A stretch of DNA of 25,769 nt from Deltaproteobacteria bacterium (GCA_003647375.1 QMMS01000026.1:1-25769), one strand, 5' to 3'. Shown: positions 1-9,337, counted from the first letter of the stretch. Notes: generated by a model not told the origin, from the sequence alone. A program made the numbers and translations.

Positions 1-479
1 GCGATATCCAGGTGGTTGCAACGGATCATTGCCCGTTCGACTTTAATGGTAAAAAGGACATGTTTGGAAAGGATGACTATAAAAAAATTCCCAACGGTGC
101 GCCTGGCATCGAGACACTTCTCATGCTGATGCACACGGAAGGCGTCGTAAACGGCCGCATCAGCCTCGAACGGATGGTGGATGTTCTTTCTACAGGAACT
201 GCCCGAATGTTTGGATTAAAGGACAAAGGTGAAATCATCGTGGGCAAGGATGCCGATATCGTTGTTTTTGATCCGGATCAGAAATTTACAATTACCCAGG
301 ATAAACTGCATATGAATGTCGATTACACGCCTTATGAGGGCATGGAAATGACCGGCATGCCGTATGCTGTTTATTCCAGAGGCAAGCGGGTTGCAGAATG
401 GAATGGCGAGCAGGTTGCCTTTGTGGGCGAAATCGGCAGGGGTCGATTCGTCAAACGGGAACCATTTGAAGGATTTTAA
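1..479 (+). CDS. hydA: Dihydropyrimidinase / D-hydantoinase, C-terminal part (5' end outside window)
   Basis: The reading frame is open from the window edge to a TAA at 477-479, giving the last ~158 residues of a cyclic amidohydrolase of the dihydropyrimidinase/hydantoinase family. These cytosolic enzymes hydrolyse the ring amide of dihydropyrimidines or hydantoins. Visible family marks are VATDHCPF at the very start, whose Asp is the last metal-site/catalytic residue of the TIM barrel, and the substrate-loop NGAPGIE. These are followed by the helix with STGTARMFGL and the GxIxVGKDADIVVFDP beta-sandwich return typical of amidohydrolases. The C-terminal stretch (MNVDYTPYEGMEMTG) is also characteristic. 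The metal-binding HxH and carboxylated Lys lie upstream and cannot be checked. Allantoinase or dihydroorotase are less likely because the NGxPGxE loop and C-terminus fit dihydropyrimidinase best. The next gene begins 42 nt downstream on the same strand. Confidence 0.9.
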   Translation, partial: DIQVVATDHCPFDFNGKKDMFGKDDYKKIPNGAPGIETLLMLMHTEGVVNGRISLERMVDVLSTGTARMFGLKDKGEIIVGKDADIVVFDPDQKFTITQDKLHMNVDYTPYEGMEMTGMPYAVYSRGKRVAEWNGEQVAFVGEIGRGRFVKREPFEGF

Positions 480-521
480 TTCCCCAATTCGTAAAACGAA
501 TCTATTTCGGTGGAAAGCGCT

Positions 522-2117
522 ATGACAGTTGAAATTAACACCAGTAATCAGGATGACATTCACCCCCGCGTCAAAGAGCTGAGCGAACTTCTGGATGCCG
601 TGCATCAGTTGAGCGATACCCGATGTTCAGATGAACTGTATGAGATTTTTGCCGACATTCTCAGCAGGAAACTGGGTGCCGACGCTATTGCTATTTTTAA
701 TTTTAATCAGGAAATCAACAGTTTTAGCCTTGTTTACAACCAGGGGTTTAAGGTCTGGAAAGATGAACTCAAAAGTGGGGATGGCCTTTTATCCCGGCTG
801 CGCCAAAGCAGCTTTCAACCCATGGAAGACATCGACGATATCCCTGAAGTTAAGTCGTTTTTCAGAGAAAAAGCACCCAGAAGCTTGAAATTTGTGACAT
901 GGGCCTTGTTGAACATGAAGGAGAATGTCATCGGTTTAGTGGCGTTGAACAAATCTTTTGAAGAAATTTCCAAGAATGAATTTCATCTCGATTTTTTAAA
1001 ACGGATCTGCATGCATGCGGCCGTTTCCATCAACAGTTGCCTCCTTTTTGAGCGGCATAAAAAGGAAAAGGAGGATCTGGACAAGACACTTAACAACTTG
1101 TCTCTCCTATATAATATCGGACGGGCCATGACCTATATCAGTGATCTCAAGAGCCTTTTGAAGTACATACTGAATCAGGCTATCGATGTGACAGTGGCCG
1201 AGAAGGGCTCCATCATGCTTCACGACCCGGATACGAATCAGTTGAGTGTTCGTGTGCTGGCAGGCTTGCAAGACAAAGAGTACCAGCGAAAAGTCAACAA
1301 CAATGAAATCAAGTGCAAAACCTTCGAGCCGGGAGAAGGTGTTGCCGGGACCGTGTTCCAAAAAGGGGAGCCGACTTTCATCAACAAAACCGTTGAAGAC
1401 AAGAGGTTTATTGGGGGCGGTACATCTTTTGCAAACTCCATTGCCTGCATCCCAATGAAAGTGTATGAGGACATCATTGGTGTTATCAATGTCACCAACA
1501 AGAAGACGGGTGGCGGTTTTACGGATGAGGATATCGAAATGCTGGGCGCGGTGGCGGACCAGGCAGCGATCTCCATCAGCAAGGCGCAATTGTGGGAAAT
1601 GGCCATCAATGACTCATTGACCGGTCTGCATGTGAGGCGTTATTTCATGGCTAAGCTTCAGGATGAAATTCACCGAACCCAGCGGTATAAAAAAAGTTTG
1701 TCCATAGTCATGGGAGATCTGGATACGTTTAAGACCGTCAATGATACATACGGGCATACTGCCGGAGACAAGGTGCTGAAAGCCGTTGGCGCTTTCTTGC
1801 AAAAAAGCGTTCGAGATGTGGACAGTGTCGGTCGATATGGCGGCGAAGAATTTATCATATTTTTGCCGGAAACCGTCAAGGAGGCCGCTTTTATTCTGGC
1901 TGACCGTCTTCGCAAAGGTGTTTCCGAAATCGAGGTCGGCAGTCTCCCGCCGGTGACCATCAGTTTGGGTATCGCAACGTTTCCCGATGATGGAAAGAAT
2001 ATCGATGATCTCTTGCTACGGGCCGATACAGCACTGTATACGGCCAAGAAAAGCGGACGGAATCAGGTGGTGGTCTATTCCGAAGAAATCCCTGTTCTGG
2101 AAAACAGAGAGATTTAG
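522..2117 (+). CDS. GAF-GAF-GGDEF diguanylate cyclase
   Basis: Predicted 531-residue cytosolic diguanylate cyclase that makes c-di-GMP from two GTP. Two GAF-like sensory domains are inferred at about residues 30-175 and 195-355, followed by a GGDEF domain at about 365-525. The catalytic loop is GGEEF (residues 440-444), an active variant. An inhibitory I-site RxxD (RDVD, 431-434) precedes it by five residues, so product inhibition is expected. The DSLTGL entry motif and the DLDTFKTVNDTYGH metal/GTP segment are intact. No transmembrane segment is visible, so the signal is probably a cytosolic small molecule or redox cue. A GTG at 510 is in frame, but ATG 522 follows a GGAAAG (512-517) and is preferred. 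The ligand of the GAF domains cannot be told from sequence. Confidence 0.93.
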   Translation: MTVEINTSNQDDIHPRVKELSELLDAVHQLSDTRCSDELYEIFADILSRKLGADAIAIFNFNQEINSFSLVYNQGFKVWKDELKSGDGLLSRLRQSSFQPMEDIDDIPEVKSFFREKAPRSLKFVTWALLNMKENVIGLVALNKSFEEISKNEFHLDFLKRICMHAAVSINSCLLFERHKKEKEDLDKTLNNLSLLYNIGRAMTYISDLKSLLKYILNQAIDVTVAEKGSIMLHDPDTNQLSVRVLAGLQDKEYQRKVNNNEIKCKTFEPGEGVAGTVFQKGEPTFINKTVEDKRFIGGGTSFANSIACIPMKVYEDIIGVINVTNKKTGGGFTDEDIEMLGAVADQAAISISKAQLWEMAINDSLTGLHVRRYFMAKLQDEIHRTQRYKKSLSIVMGDLDTFKTVNDTYGHTAGDKVLKAVGAFLQKSVRDVDSVGRYGGEEFIIFLPETVKEAAFILADRLRKGVSEIEVGSLPPVTISLGIATFPDDGKNIDDLLLRADTALYTAKKSGRNQVVVYSEEIPVLENREI

Positions 2118-2165
2118 CTCTTCGCCCCTATGTGTAACGCAATTAATGTAAAGACAGGATATGCC

Positions 2166-2924
2166 ATGTTTACCCACGCACTCGTGAGAGAACCCGGTCC
2201 TAATTTCAGCATGGGCTTGACAACCTCACTTCTCGGAACCCCCGGCTATACCCTGATCAAAAAACAGCATGATGCTTATGTTGCGGCGCTGTCGAAACTG
2301 GGCCTTGAGGTGAAGGTCCTGGATCCGCAGCCCGATTATCCGGACGCTTATTTTGTGGAAGATACGGCCGTGGTGACACCGGAAATTGCCGTGATTACCA
2401 TCCCGGGAGCCATATCCAGACAGGGAGAGCAAACGAGTATCGAACCGGCCTTGTCGCAGTTTCGAAAGATTGAGAAGATCCAGGCGCCCGGTACTGTGGA
2501 CGGTGGTGACGTCCTGATGGCGGGGAACCGGTTCTTTATCGGTATTTCAGACCGTACCAATTCCGAGGGTGCCCGACAGCTGGGTGCCATCCTTGAACCA
2601 TACGGCTATGCCTGGGATACCATATCCGTGGGAGAGGGGCTGCATCTGAAATCGAGTGTCAATTATGTGGGCAAGAATACACTGCTTTTAACAGCGCCGT
2701 TCCAAAATCTGAGCTGCTTCGACAGCTATGACAAGATCATCCTGGATAAAACAGAGACATACGCTGCCAACACGTTGTGGATCAACGATTCCCTGATCAT
2801 GCCCGGGGGGTTTCCGTCAGCTAAAGAAAAACTGTCTACGATGGGTATGCCTCTCGTCGAACTGGATGTGAGCGAAGTAGCCAAAATGGACGGTGGACTG
2901 ACCTGCCTTTCCCTTCGTTTTTAA
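2166..2924 (+). CDS. Dimethylargininase (DDAH family amidinohydrolase)
   Basis: A 252-residue protein of the guanidine-modifying superfamily, closest to NG,NG-dimethylarginine dimethylaminohydrolase, which converts methylated arginines to citrulline plus methylamines. The catalytic set is in place: Cys247 in the C-terminal DGGLTCLSLRF, His160 in GEGLHLKS, and an acidic residue in TVDGGDVL (Asp112 region, as in animal DDAH rather than the Glu of the Pseudomonas enzyme). The substrate-side VEDTAVV motif (64-70) and the N-terminal ALVREPGPNF are also family-typical, and length matches the ~255-residue norm. The start is set at ATG 2166 because AGGA (2156-2159) sits 6 nt upstream; an in-frame ATG at 2130 has no ribosome site. 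Related bacterial enzymes may act on other guanidines, so the exact substrate is uncertain. Confidence 0.88.
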   Translation: MFTHALVREPGPNFSMGLTTSLLGTPGYTLIKKQHDAYVAALSKLGLEVKVLDPQPDYPDAYFVEDTAVVTPEIAVITIPGAISRQGEQTSIEPALSQFRKIEKIQAPGTVDGGDVLMAGNRFFIGISDRTNSEGARQLGAILEPYGYAWDTISVGEGLHLKSSVNYVGKNTLLLTAPFQNLSCFDSYDKIILDKTETYAANTLWINDSLIMPGGFPSAKEKLSTMGMPLVELDVSEVAKMDGGLTCLSLRF

Positions 2925-2997
2925 CTTGGATAATTTACAAAGCGAACCCGAACTATCACCATTTGAACCACAACAGATAGCGAATTTCAGCAATGCA

Positions 2998-3916
2998 TTA
3001 ACGAATATTTGTTTGTGCAGGTAGGTTCGATTTTGCCCGGCTCAAAGGCATCAAGCCGGCAGTTATGCCGAGTATACCGAATAAAATTCCCAGTGTAACG
3101 GGGAGCCCTTCAGGGCCTATCAGGTTCATGGCGCTTCCTACAACCGAAGGCCCGATGATGCCGCCGATTCCCCACATCAAGCCAAATGCAGAATTTCCGG
3201 CCAGCAGCAGTGTACCGGTGAATCGATCTCCGAGTTCAACCATGGCAACGGTGTAGGTTCCAAATGCAACTGCCCCCCAGACAAACAACATCGGCCATAT
3301 TAGCATGGATCCATCAATCAACCAGACAAGTAATATGCTACCGGCTACTGTTCCGAATGCAAGATAGCAGATCAGGTTCTTTCGAGAGATGCGATCAGCC
3401 AACCACCCGATGGGTATCTGAAGGAGGACATTGCCGACAATGAGCACCATAAGCATCAAGGATGCGGTCGATTCGGAAAGGCCGTGCCGCAGGCTGTAAA
3501 TCGGCAGCAGCAACGGTGGTGTAAAGACCGATGATCCGGCCCCGTATCTTCGGAGGCGCCAATTGATTAATCCAGGTTTCGCTCGTAACAAAAATGACTG
3601 TGTTGGCAATACCAAGTAAAAACCGCAACAAAAACCAAATTGTGACATCTCTGAAAACAGCCATCAGCATTAGCAAGACGGCTGCCAGGCATAAGCTGAA
3701 AACACACACGAACCAGGCTCCGAAACGCCTTGCCAGCGGCGGTATGAACGGAGATGAAGCAATGATGCCCAGCGGTGTCATAGCCGCGTTTAGACCAATC
3801 ATGCCGGGACTTAACCCCATGCCATCCAGAATCAGCGCCAACAGCGGATAGCTGAGTCCTAATGTCAGACAAAAAACACCGATAGCGGCAATGGATGCAA
3901 TAATTCCCGGATTCAT
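2998..3916 (-). pseudogene. MFS transporter, broken by frameshift plus internal deletion
   Basis: An N-terminal half starts at ATG 3916 (GGGGAG 4 nt upstream) and runs through about four transmembrane helices to RGRIIGLYTT near 3520-3545. A C-terminal half in another frame begins PLLLPIYSLRHGLSES near 3500-3525 and continues through helices typical of TM7-12 (VGNVLLQIPIGWLADRIS is the loop after TM8) to a stop at 2998-3000. Major facilitator proteins of this kind have ~390-400 residues and 12 helices. Here the first half leads from the TM4-5 loop straight into TM7. So about 90 residues (TM5, TM6 and the central loop) are missing and the frame changes at the join. A single sequencing error would explain the frame change but not the missing helices. 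The substrate cannot be inferred. It is convergent with the DDAH gene. Confidence 0.85.
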
Positions 3917-3967
3917 ATTTCTCCCCAAAAGACCACGTTGCTGGAGGATTATAGTCGAATTTAGCAA

Positions 3968-4327
3968 GGTATCAATATATTCTTCAAATTCTCTGAAAAA
4001 CGCTGTTATTCGGTTTCGATACTACGGAGTTCAATTTCAACCTTTGAATGAATGGGCGTCACACTTGACTTTTTTATTTTTACAAAAAACGAATCCGGTA
4101 ACGTTGCTTCACTCACGCTAATTAGCCGTAACTGCAGTATGTTTCATAAACAATAGCGATTGACAATCCGTCTCGGCTTTGATAACCGATTCAGTGTAAA
4201 CCATAGCCGTTGGGCTTCCATCTCTTGCGGTTTCTCTTGGTGCTTAACACAATCAGAAATTTCCTGTATATCCGCTATCAAGGAGCGGGTTCTCATCAAT
4301 ATCATTTTAAAGTTAAAGGGGTGTGAC
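3968..4327. other. 360-bp intergenic region upstream of the ABC importer
   Basis: No gene is supported here. It separates the divergent MFS pseudogene from the ABC-importer operon, so the importer promoter should lie within it. The best -35-like box is TTGACA at 4160-4165, but the hexamer 17 nt later (TAACCG) is a poor -10. A TTGACT near 4067 has no convincing partner. The AAAGGGG at 4315-4321 is the ribosome site of the next gene. No clear operator palindrome was seen. Confidence 0.5.
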
Positions 4328-5407
4328 ATGAGATTAAAAGCGTTGGTATTATTTTTTTTGTTTGTTCCATCTGTCGTATTTGCGGCTTCTTCCGGACTTA
4401 TTGAAGCAGCAAAAAAAGAGGGGAACATTACCGTGTATTCCATAACGAGCCGCATCGCAAATGCCGCCAAAGATTTTGAGGCCAAATACGGCATCAAGGT
4501 TAGCGCCCACAACCTGAAAGACTTTGAGCTTATTGATAAGGTCACCCAGGAAGGGAAAAACAATGTATATGGTGCGGACTTACTTATCGCTCAGGATTCG
4601 GGACGCGTATTTGGAGAGATCATAAAGCCTGGATATGCCTACAGTTATGTCCCGGAAGACATGAAAAATATTATTCCGAAAAAGTATCAAAATCCGTTGT
4701 TCTTTAGCTTCATCACAAAAGCGTTTATTTACAACTCAGAGACATATGTGTATCCGAAGGTCAACAACGTCTGGGAACTGACAGAGAAAAAGTGGGAAAA
4801 TAAATTCTGGTTCAAAGACCCCCTTAAAGAAGGCGTCAATGCCAATTTTCTTACAATGGTCACTTCCCCGGAAGTATCCAAAAAACTGGAAGCAGCTTAT
4901 GAACGATATTTTAACAAGAAGATTGTGCTGACAACTCCCAATGCAGGTTATGAGTGGATTAAAGGAATCATCAATAATAAATTGGTCATGTTCACCAGTG
5001 ATACAAAAATGGCTAGTGCGCTTGGCGTTAAAGGCAAAAACATCGATGCAGTTGCACTGGGTACTTATTCAAAGCTTAGATACAGAGAAAAGAAAAATCT
5101 GGCACTCATGCCCATTATGGGAATGGAACCGTTCGCCGGATTTTTCTACCCAAGCTTTCTGCTGATTCGAAAGAACGCAGAAAATCCCAATGCCGCCAAG
5201 CTCTTTGTTGAATATCTTTTAACAAAGGAAGGATTTAAACCTTGGTCAGGATCTCTGGGGACCTACTCTTCCAATCCCAACATTAAACCCTACCCAGGAG
5301 ATAATACATTGGAGGTGTGGTCTCAACTTCTGGTTCTTGAGTCCCCTGAGTTTATTTATCAAAACAGGGCGGATGTGGAAGAATTCTGGAATAGCCTGAT
5401 ATATTGA
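4328..5407 (+). CDS. ABC transporter periplasmic substrate-binding protein (FbpA-like)
   Basis: A 359-residue exported solute-binding protein. The first ~20 residues (MRLKALVLFFLFVPSVVFA) form a signal peptide ending VFA, with cleavage before or near ASSGLIEAA. The mature part begins with the AAKKEGNITVYS pattern of family-1/iron(III)-type binding proteins and ends with a hinge-lobe segment containing FYPSFLLIRKNAENPNAAKLF, as in FbpA-like proteins. The start at ATG 4328 is chosen because an AAGGGG box lies 7 nt upstream and the signal peptide begins there; the frame is open further upstream but without a ribosome site. Next come a double permease and an ATPase on the same strand, giving a complete importer. 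Ligands of this family include ferric iron, phosphonates, thiamine and polyamines, and I cannot choose among them; iron(III) is only a family-based guess. Confidence 0.85.
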   Translation: MRLKALVLFFLFVPSVVFAASSGLIEAAKKEGNITVYSITSRIANAAKDFEAKYGIKVSAHNLKDFELIDKVTQEGKNNVYGADLLIAQDSGRVFGEIIKPGYAYSYVPEDMKNIIPKKYQNPLFFSFITKAFIYNSETYVYPKVNNVWELTEKKWENKFWFKDPLKEGVNANFLTMVTSPEVSKKLEAAYERYFNKKIVLTTPNAGYEWIKGIINNKLVMFTSDTKMASALGVKGKNIDAVALGTYSKLRYREKKNLALMPIMGMEPFAGFFYPSFLLIRKNAENPNAAKLFVEYLLTKEGFKPWSGSLGTYSSNPNIKPYPGDNTLEVWSQLLVLESPEFIYQNRADVEEFWNSLIY

Positions 5408-5609
5408 TTCCAATCGGGAAAGCCGGAGAACATCAGGTCCTTGCCTGCCACGCCACAGGCGTGGTTGTCAAGGGTCCGCGGTAAACTACTACAGCTTGAC
5501 TTCGGCTGAGCTCGGTCGATGCCCACCCTTGACGCCTTGGCTCTGAAGCCCTCCGGCTTTTGCAACGTTGGGGATAACTCTGTGATGTCGTATCGGAAAG
5601 ATTGAGACA
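5408..5609. repeat. Palindrome-rich spacer between binding protein and permease
   Basis: This 202-bp spacer interrupts an otherwise tight importer operon and is full of inverted repeats. A perfect hairpin has arms CCACGCC (5448-5454) and GGCGTGG (5458-5464) around ACA. A longer pair has arms GTCAAGGGT (5467-5475) and ACCCTTGAC (about 5525-5533). A small hairpin near 5546-5560 has arms AAGCC and GGCTT around CTCC. Its composition (GC-rich, palindromic) differs from the flanking genes and suggests a dispersed intergenic repeat. Functionally it could stabilise the upstream binding-protein message or attenuate the permease, as is common for such operons; that is inference. Confidence 0.6.
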
Positions 5610-7397
5610 ATGCCTCTTGTGCATCGTGCCAAAAGTTTTCTCCAAAAACCTGAAAATGTAATTTTACTCAGTCTTATCATTATCCTCCTGTATCTTATCT
5701 TCCTGCCACTTTTTTCGATTGTCGATGACACGTTCAGGGTCCATTCATCCGAACTTATGCGAATAAAAGGCTCTGAAGCCGGAGATTTTACAAGCTATCA
5801 CTGGAAAAGCATTTTTATCGGTAAATACAGCAAGAATATTTTCTACAAACCACTTATCAATACAGTCTTAATGGCAATGGTAACCTGCTTGTTCGCCATT
5901 TCTTTGGGAGGCGTTTTTGCCTGGCTGGTTACGCGTACCGACATTCGATTTAAAAAACTCATTTCCAGTTTGTTTATTCTTCCTTATATCATGCCTTCAT
6001 GGACACTGGCCATGGCATGGCTCAATTTTTTTAAAAACCAACACGTTGGCGCGCCCGGATTGTTTACGGCTTTTACGGGTATTCAGACACCGGACTGGTT
6101 TGCCTATGGTTTTTTCCCCATAACCGTGGTCCTGGGGCTTCATTATGCGCCATTTGCATATATTCTAATTGGCGGCATTCTAAAAAATATGGACGCGAAT
6201 ATGGAGGAAGCGGCCCAAATACTGAAAGCTGGAAGATGGCGTATTATTCGAAAAATAACGATTCCTATCGTACTCCCTGCGATGCTTTCCACGTTCCTTC
6301 TCGTGTTTTCAAGCGCAATGAGTGCCTTTGCTGTGCCGGCTTTTCTGGGCACGCCTGTCCGCTTCCAGGTTCTGACCACGCAGCTTTTCAGAACTCTGAA
6401 CGGGATGAGCCCCGGTTATGGATTCCTGATCGCGTTGGTTATGATCGTTATCGGCGCGGTGATCCTTACCGTCAATCAGATGCTGGTTGGGAAACGAAAA
6501 TCTTTTGCAACTGTAACCGGTAAAAGCTCGAATATTTCTCTGGTGAACCTGAAAAAAAATAGAACGCCGCTTTCAATTTTTATTCTGGTGTTGCTGTTAT
6601 TGATCACCGTCGTTCCACTGATCACATTTGCCGTTGAATCCTTTATGATATCTTCAGGAAGTCTGGCGATCGATAATTTTACTACGTTGTTCTGGACCGG
6701 GGAAGGCCAGCCGGATGTGTTGAGTGGAGAACCGGGGATCCTGAGAAACAAGTATATTTATATCGGATTATGGAATAGCTTCAGGTTGTCGGTCATCGTA
6801 TCGTTGCTGGCTGGAACGGTTGGATTACTCGTTGGTTATGCGGTGGTTAAAAAGCGGGGTACCTTCGGAGCGAATACACTCGATCGGCTCTCGTTTTTTC
6901 CCTATCTTATTCCCAGCATGGCCTTTGGGGCCATTTATCTTTCCATGTTTGCCGTGAGAAGAGGCTTTATTCCCTCATTGTACGGCACCTTCGCCATCCT
7001 GGTTCTCATCGGTACCGTTAAATACTTACCGTTTGCGTCCAGGGCGGGTATCAATGCCATTTTCCAGTTGGGCCGGGAAATTGAAGAAGCTGCTATGATA
7101 TTTGGTGTTAGCTGGTGGAAAAGAATGGTGAAAATAATTATACCTATCCAGAAAGCAAGTGTGCTATCTGGATTTTTGCTCCCATTTATTTCAAGTATGC
7201 GGGAATTGTCTTTATTTATCCTGCTGGTTACACCGGGCACTAGGATTTTGACCACCATGCTATTTCAATATAATGAGAAAGGATGGGATCAATATGCGAA
7301 TGCTATTATACTGTTTATTGTGCTCGTCGTAATCTCGATAAATTTAATCGCCAATAAGATTGCGGGAGCATCCATAGATAAAGGGATAGGAGGCTGA
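5610..7397 (+). CDS. ABC transporter permease, fused double membrane domain (FbpB-like)
   Basis: A 595-residue inner-membrane permease made of two MetI-type halves in one chain, as in FbpB-, ThiP- and CysT/W-like importers. The first half spans roughly residues 20-290 and carries an EAA loop, EEAAQILKAGRWRIIRKITIPI. The second half spans about 310-590 and carries EEAAMIFGVSWWKRMVKIIIPI. These loops dock on the ATPase coupling helices, so one polypeptide supplies both contact sites. About a dozen hydrophobic helices are visible. The soluble stretch between helices in each half (for example around residues 350-390, ISSGSLAIDNFTTLFWTG) faces the periplasm. The start is ATG 5610 after GGAAAG. The stop TGA (7395-7397) lies 3 nt before the ATPase ATG, indicating translational coupling. 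Substrate follows the binding protein and is unresolved. Confidence 0.92.
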   Translation: MPLVHRAKSFLQKPENVILLSLIIILLYLIFLPLFSIVDDTFRVHSSELMRIKGSEAGDFTSYHWKSIFIGKYSKNIFYKPLINTVLMAMVTCLFAISLGGVFAWLVTRTDIRFKKLISSLFILPYIMPSWTLAMAWLNFFKNQHVGAPGLFTAFTGIQTPDWFAYGFFPITVVLGLHYAPFAYILIGGILKNMDANMEEAAQILKAGRWRIIRKITIPIVLPAMLSTFLLVFSSAMSAFAVPAFLGTPVRFQVLTTQLFRTLNGMSPGYGFLIALVMIVIGAVILTVNQMLVGKRKSFATVTGKSSNISLVNLKKNRTPLSIFILVLLLLITVVPLITFAVESFMISSGSLAIDNFTTLFWTGEGQPDVLSGEPGILRNKYIYIGLWNSFRLSVIVSLLAGTVGLLVGYAVVKKRGTFGANTLDRLSFFPYLIPSMAFGAIYLSMFAVRRGFIPSLYGTFAILVLIGTVKYLPFASRAGINAIFQLGREIEEAAMIFGVSWWKRMVKIIIPIQKASVLSGFLLPFISSMRELSLFILLVTPGTRILTTMLFQYNEKGWDQYANAIILFIVLVVISINLIANKIAGASIDKGIGG

Positions 7398-7400
7398 TGG

Positions 7401-8534
7401 ATGCCGGAGATTATTATTAAAAATGCAACAAAAAGATTCGGTAGCTTTTTGGCCGTAGACAAACTCGACATAACCATTCAAGATAAAGGTTTTGTAACAT
7501 TGCTGGGTCCATCCGGCTGTGGGAAAACGACGACGCTCAGGATGATTTCCGGTCTTGAAAATCCTACAGAGGGAGAAATCTATATCGACGATGTGTTGGT
7601 ATTTTCTTCTGAGCAAGGGATTGCTTTGTCGCCGGCAAAAAGAGATGTGGGATTCCTGTTTCAGAACTATGCTTTATGGCCCCATATGACGGTCAGTCAA
7701 AACATCGCTTTTGGACTTGAAAATTTAAAATGGAACAAAGCGGACATCAACCACCGGGTTCATGAATTGACGGAACTGCTAAAGATTGATGAATTTCTGA
7801 TCCGTTATCCAGCAGAATTGTCAGGCGGGCAGCAGCAGCGTGTTGCCATTGCCAGGACATTGGCGCCCCGGCCTAAAGTGTTGTTTATGGATGAACCGCT
7901 TTCCAACCTGGATGCAAAACTCAGAATAGAAATGCGGGCGGAATTGAAACGACTCCATCGCGAAACAAATTCTACCTTTGTTTATGTAACCCATGATCAG
8001 CTGGAGGCCATGACCCTTTCCAGTCGAATTTGTTTGATGAAAGAAGGTCGGGTGCAACAATATGAAGAACCGCTGAAAGTGTATAATGAGCCGTCTAACT
8101 TGTTCAGCGCTGAATTTGTCGGAAATCCGACGATTAATTTTGTTGACGTCGAATGTCACCAAGTCGGACCGGAAAATATCCAGCTGGTATCTAAGGATCT
8201 TATCTTCTCTTTTACACCGGTTTCCCATCACCCGAGCCTTCAAAAAGGTCAAAAACTGATCCTGGGCTTGCGGCCCGAATGCATCAGTCTTTCAGAAGAA
8301 GGGCTCGTCCGGGGAGCTATTTATTCGGCGTTGCCATCCGGCATGGAAACAACTGTCATATTGAAAATCAAAAACACCTTGCTCACATCGGTTGTCTTCG
8401 GCAGTCTGGACTTTCCGGTAGATACTGAGATCGGTCTCGAACTGGACCACGACAGTTACATTCTTTTTGACAAAAGCAGCGAAGAAAACATTGCCACGGG
8501 TTCGTTAGGTGTTTCAATGAGAGATGACATCTAG
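7401..8534 (+). CDS. ABC transporter ATP-binding protein (FbpC/PotA-like)
   Basis: The 377-residue ATPase subunit of the importer. Walker A is GPSGCGKTT (36-44), the Q-loop Gln is at 88, the signature LSGGQ is at 140-144, Walker B LFMDEP is at about 161-166, and the switch His is at 198 (THDQ). A C-terminal extension from about 240 contains LGLRPECISL and a beta-rich segment, which is a TOBE-type regulatory domain as in MalK, PotA and FbpC. AGGAGG (7388-7393) inside the end of the permease gene sets the start at ATG 7401. The stop codon overlaps the stop of the converging HAD gene by 4 nt, leaving no room for a conventional terminator between them. Confidence 0.94.
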   Translation: MPEIIIKNATKRFGSFLAVDKLDITIQDKGFVTLLGPSGCGKTTTLRMISGLENPTEGEIYIDDVLVFSSEQGIALSPAKRDVGFLFQNYALWPHMTVSQNIAFGLENLKWNKADINHRVHELTELLKIDEFLIRYPAELSGGQQQRVAIARTLAPRPKVLFMDEPLSNLDAKLRIEMRAELKRLHRETNSTFVYVTHDQLEAMTLSSRICLMKEGRVQQYEEPLKVYNEPSNLFSAEFVGNPTINFVDVECHQVGPENIQLVSKDLIFSFTPVSHHPSLQKGQKLILGLRPECISLSEEGLVRGAIYSALPSGMETTVILKIKNTLLTSVVFGSLDFPVDTEIGLELDHDSYILFDKSSEENIATGSLGVSMRDDI

Positions 8535-9337
8535 TCCGCCTCAATTTCATCGACAACACCTTCCAGTTCTTTCAGGTGGGATATCGTGTAGTCAGGAATC
8601 ATAAGGCTGCGCACGTGCTCCGGGGAGTGTTCCTTTGAAAAAAAAGGATGTCTCGCTGCAAGACGTTGATAGGCCTTGAAAGCTTTATCGATGTCTTCAT
8701 TCGTGTGGGCCCCTTGATTCAATTTTACTGTAATCATGCCGAGTCTCTTTGCGCCGAAAATATCTTGCAGGTATCGATCACCCACCATTATCGCACGGGA
8801 AAAATCAAATCCGATATCTTTTTGTGCCTTAAGCCACAAGTTGGGGTAGGGTTTCCGCTTTCCGCTTTCATCCGAAGCATAAAAATAATGCTTGCGAAGG
8901 TTCATCTTGTTGTCATAGCGGGAAAAAAAATGGTTTAAACTCAGGCGGGTGATTTTGCCCGCCTGTTTGATGGGGGGACCGTTGCTGATAATCGTCAAAG
9001 GGTATTTTGAATACAAAAGGTTGAGAATCGGGTTTGCTTCCGGCGCGCTGGTCATCAGACTGATTTTGCAGTCCCAATATTTCTCAACACCTGCGGCAAT
9101 GATAATGGGATCGTGTTCACTGTTGAAATGAAAGCAGAGTTGATTAAAATGATCCTTGGCATTGGAATCCAGGGAACGAATTGCCTTCAATGTGCTCAAA
9201 GATGTTTCTTGTTCAGCTCTCAAGCCGGCCTGGATCATGGCATTGACCGACACTTGAAGTGCTGTTTCAAGGAAATCGGCTGGAACATACAGGACGGAAT
9301 CCAAATCAAAATGAATGCACGCAATCTTTTCTTTCAT
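8531..9337 (-). CDS. HAD-superfamily hydrolase (phosphatase, subfamily IA-like)
   Basis: A 268-residue haloacid-dehalogenase-type hydrolase. Motif I is FDLDSVLY, with nucleophile Asp11 and acid/base Asp13; the usual G or D/N-T after DxD is replaced by SV. Motif II is ISNG at about residues 117-120. The motif III Lys lies in GKRKPYPNLW. Motif IV is VGDRYLQDIFGAK, with the magnesium-binding Asp. A helical cap is expected between motif I and about residue 95. Substrates of this group are small phosphate esters such as 2-phosphoglycolate or sugar phosphates; the sequence does not say which. GGAGGG precedes ATG 9337 at a long spacing. It converges on the ABC ATPase and is probably a single-gene unit. 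Confidence 0.85.
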   Translation of the reverse strand: MKEKIACIHFDLDSVLYVPADFLETALQVSVNAMIQAGLRAEQETSLSTLKAIRSLDSNAKDHFNQLCFHFNSEHDPIIIAAGVEKYWDCKISLMTSAPEANPILNLLYSKYPLTIISNGPPIKQAGKITRLSLNHFFSRYDNKMNLRKHYFYASDESGKRKPYPNLWLKAQKDIGFDFSRAIMVGDRYLQDIFGAKRLGMITVKLNQGAHTNEDIDKAFKAYQRLAARHPFFSKEHSPEHVRSLMIPDYTISHLKELEGVVDEIEAD

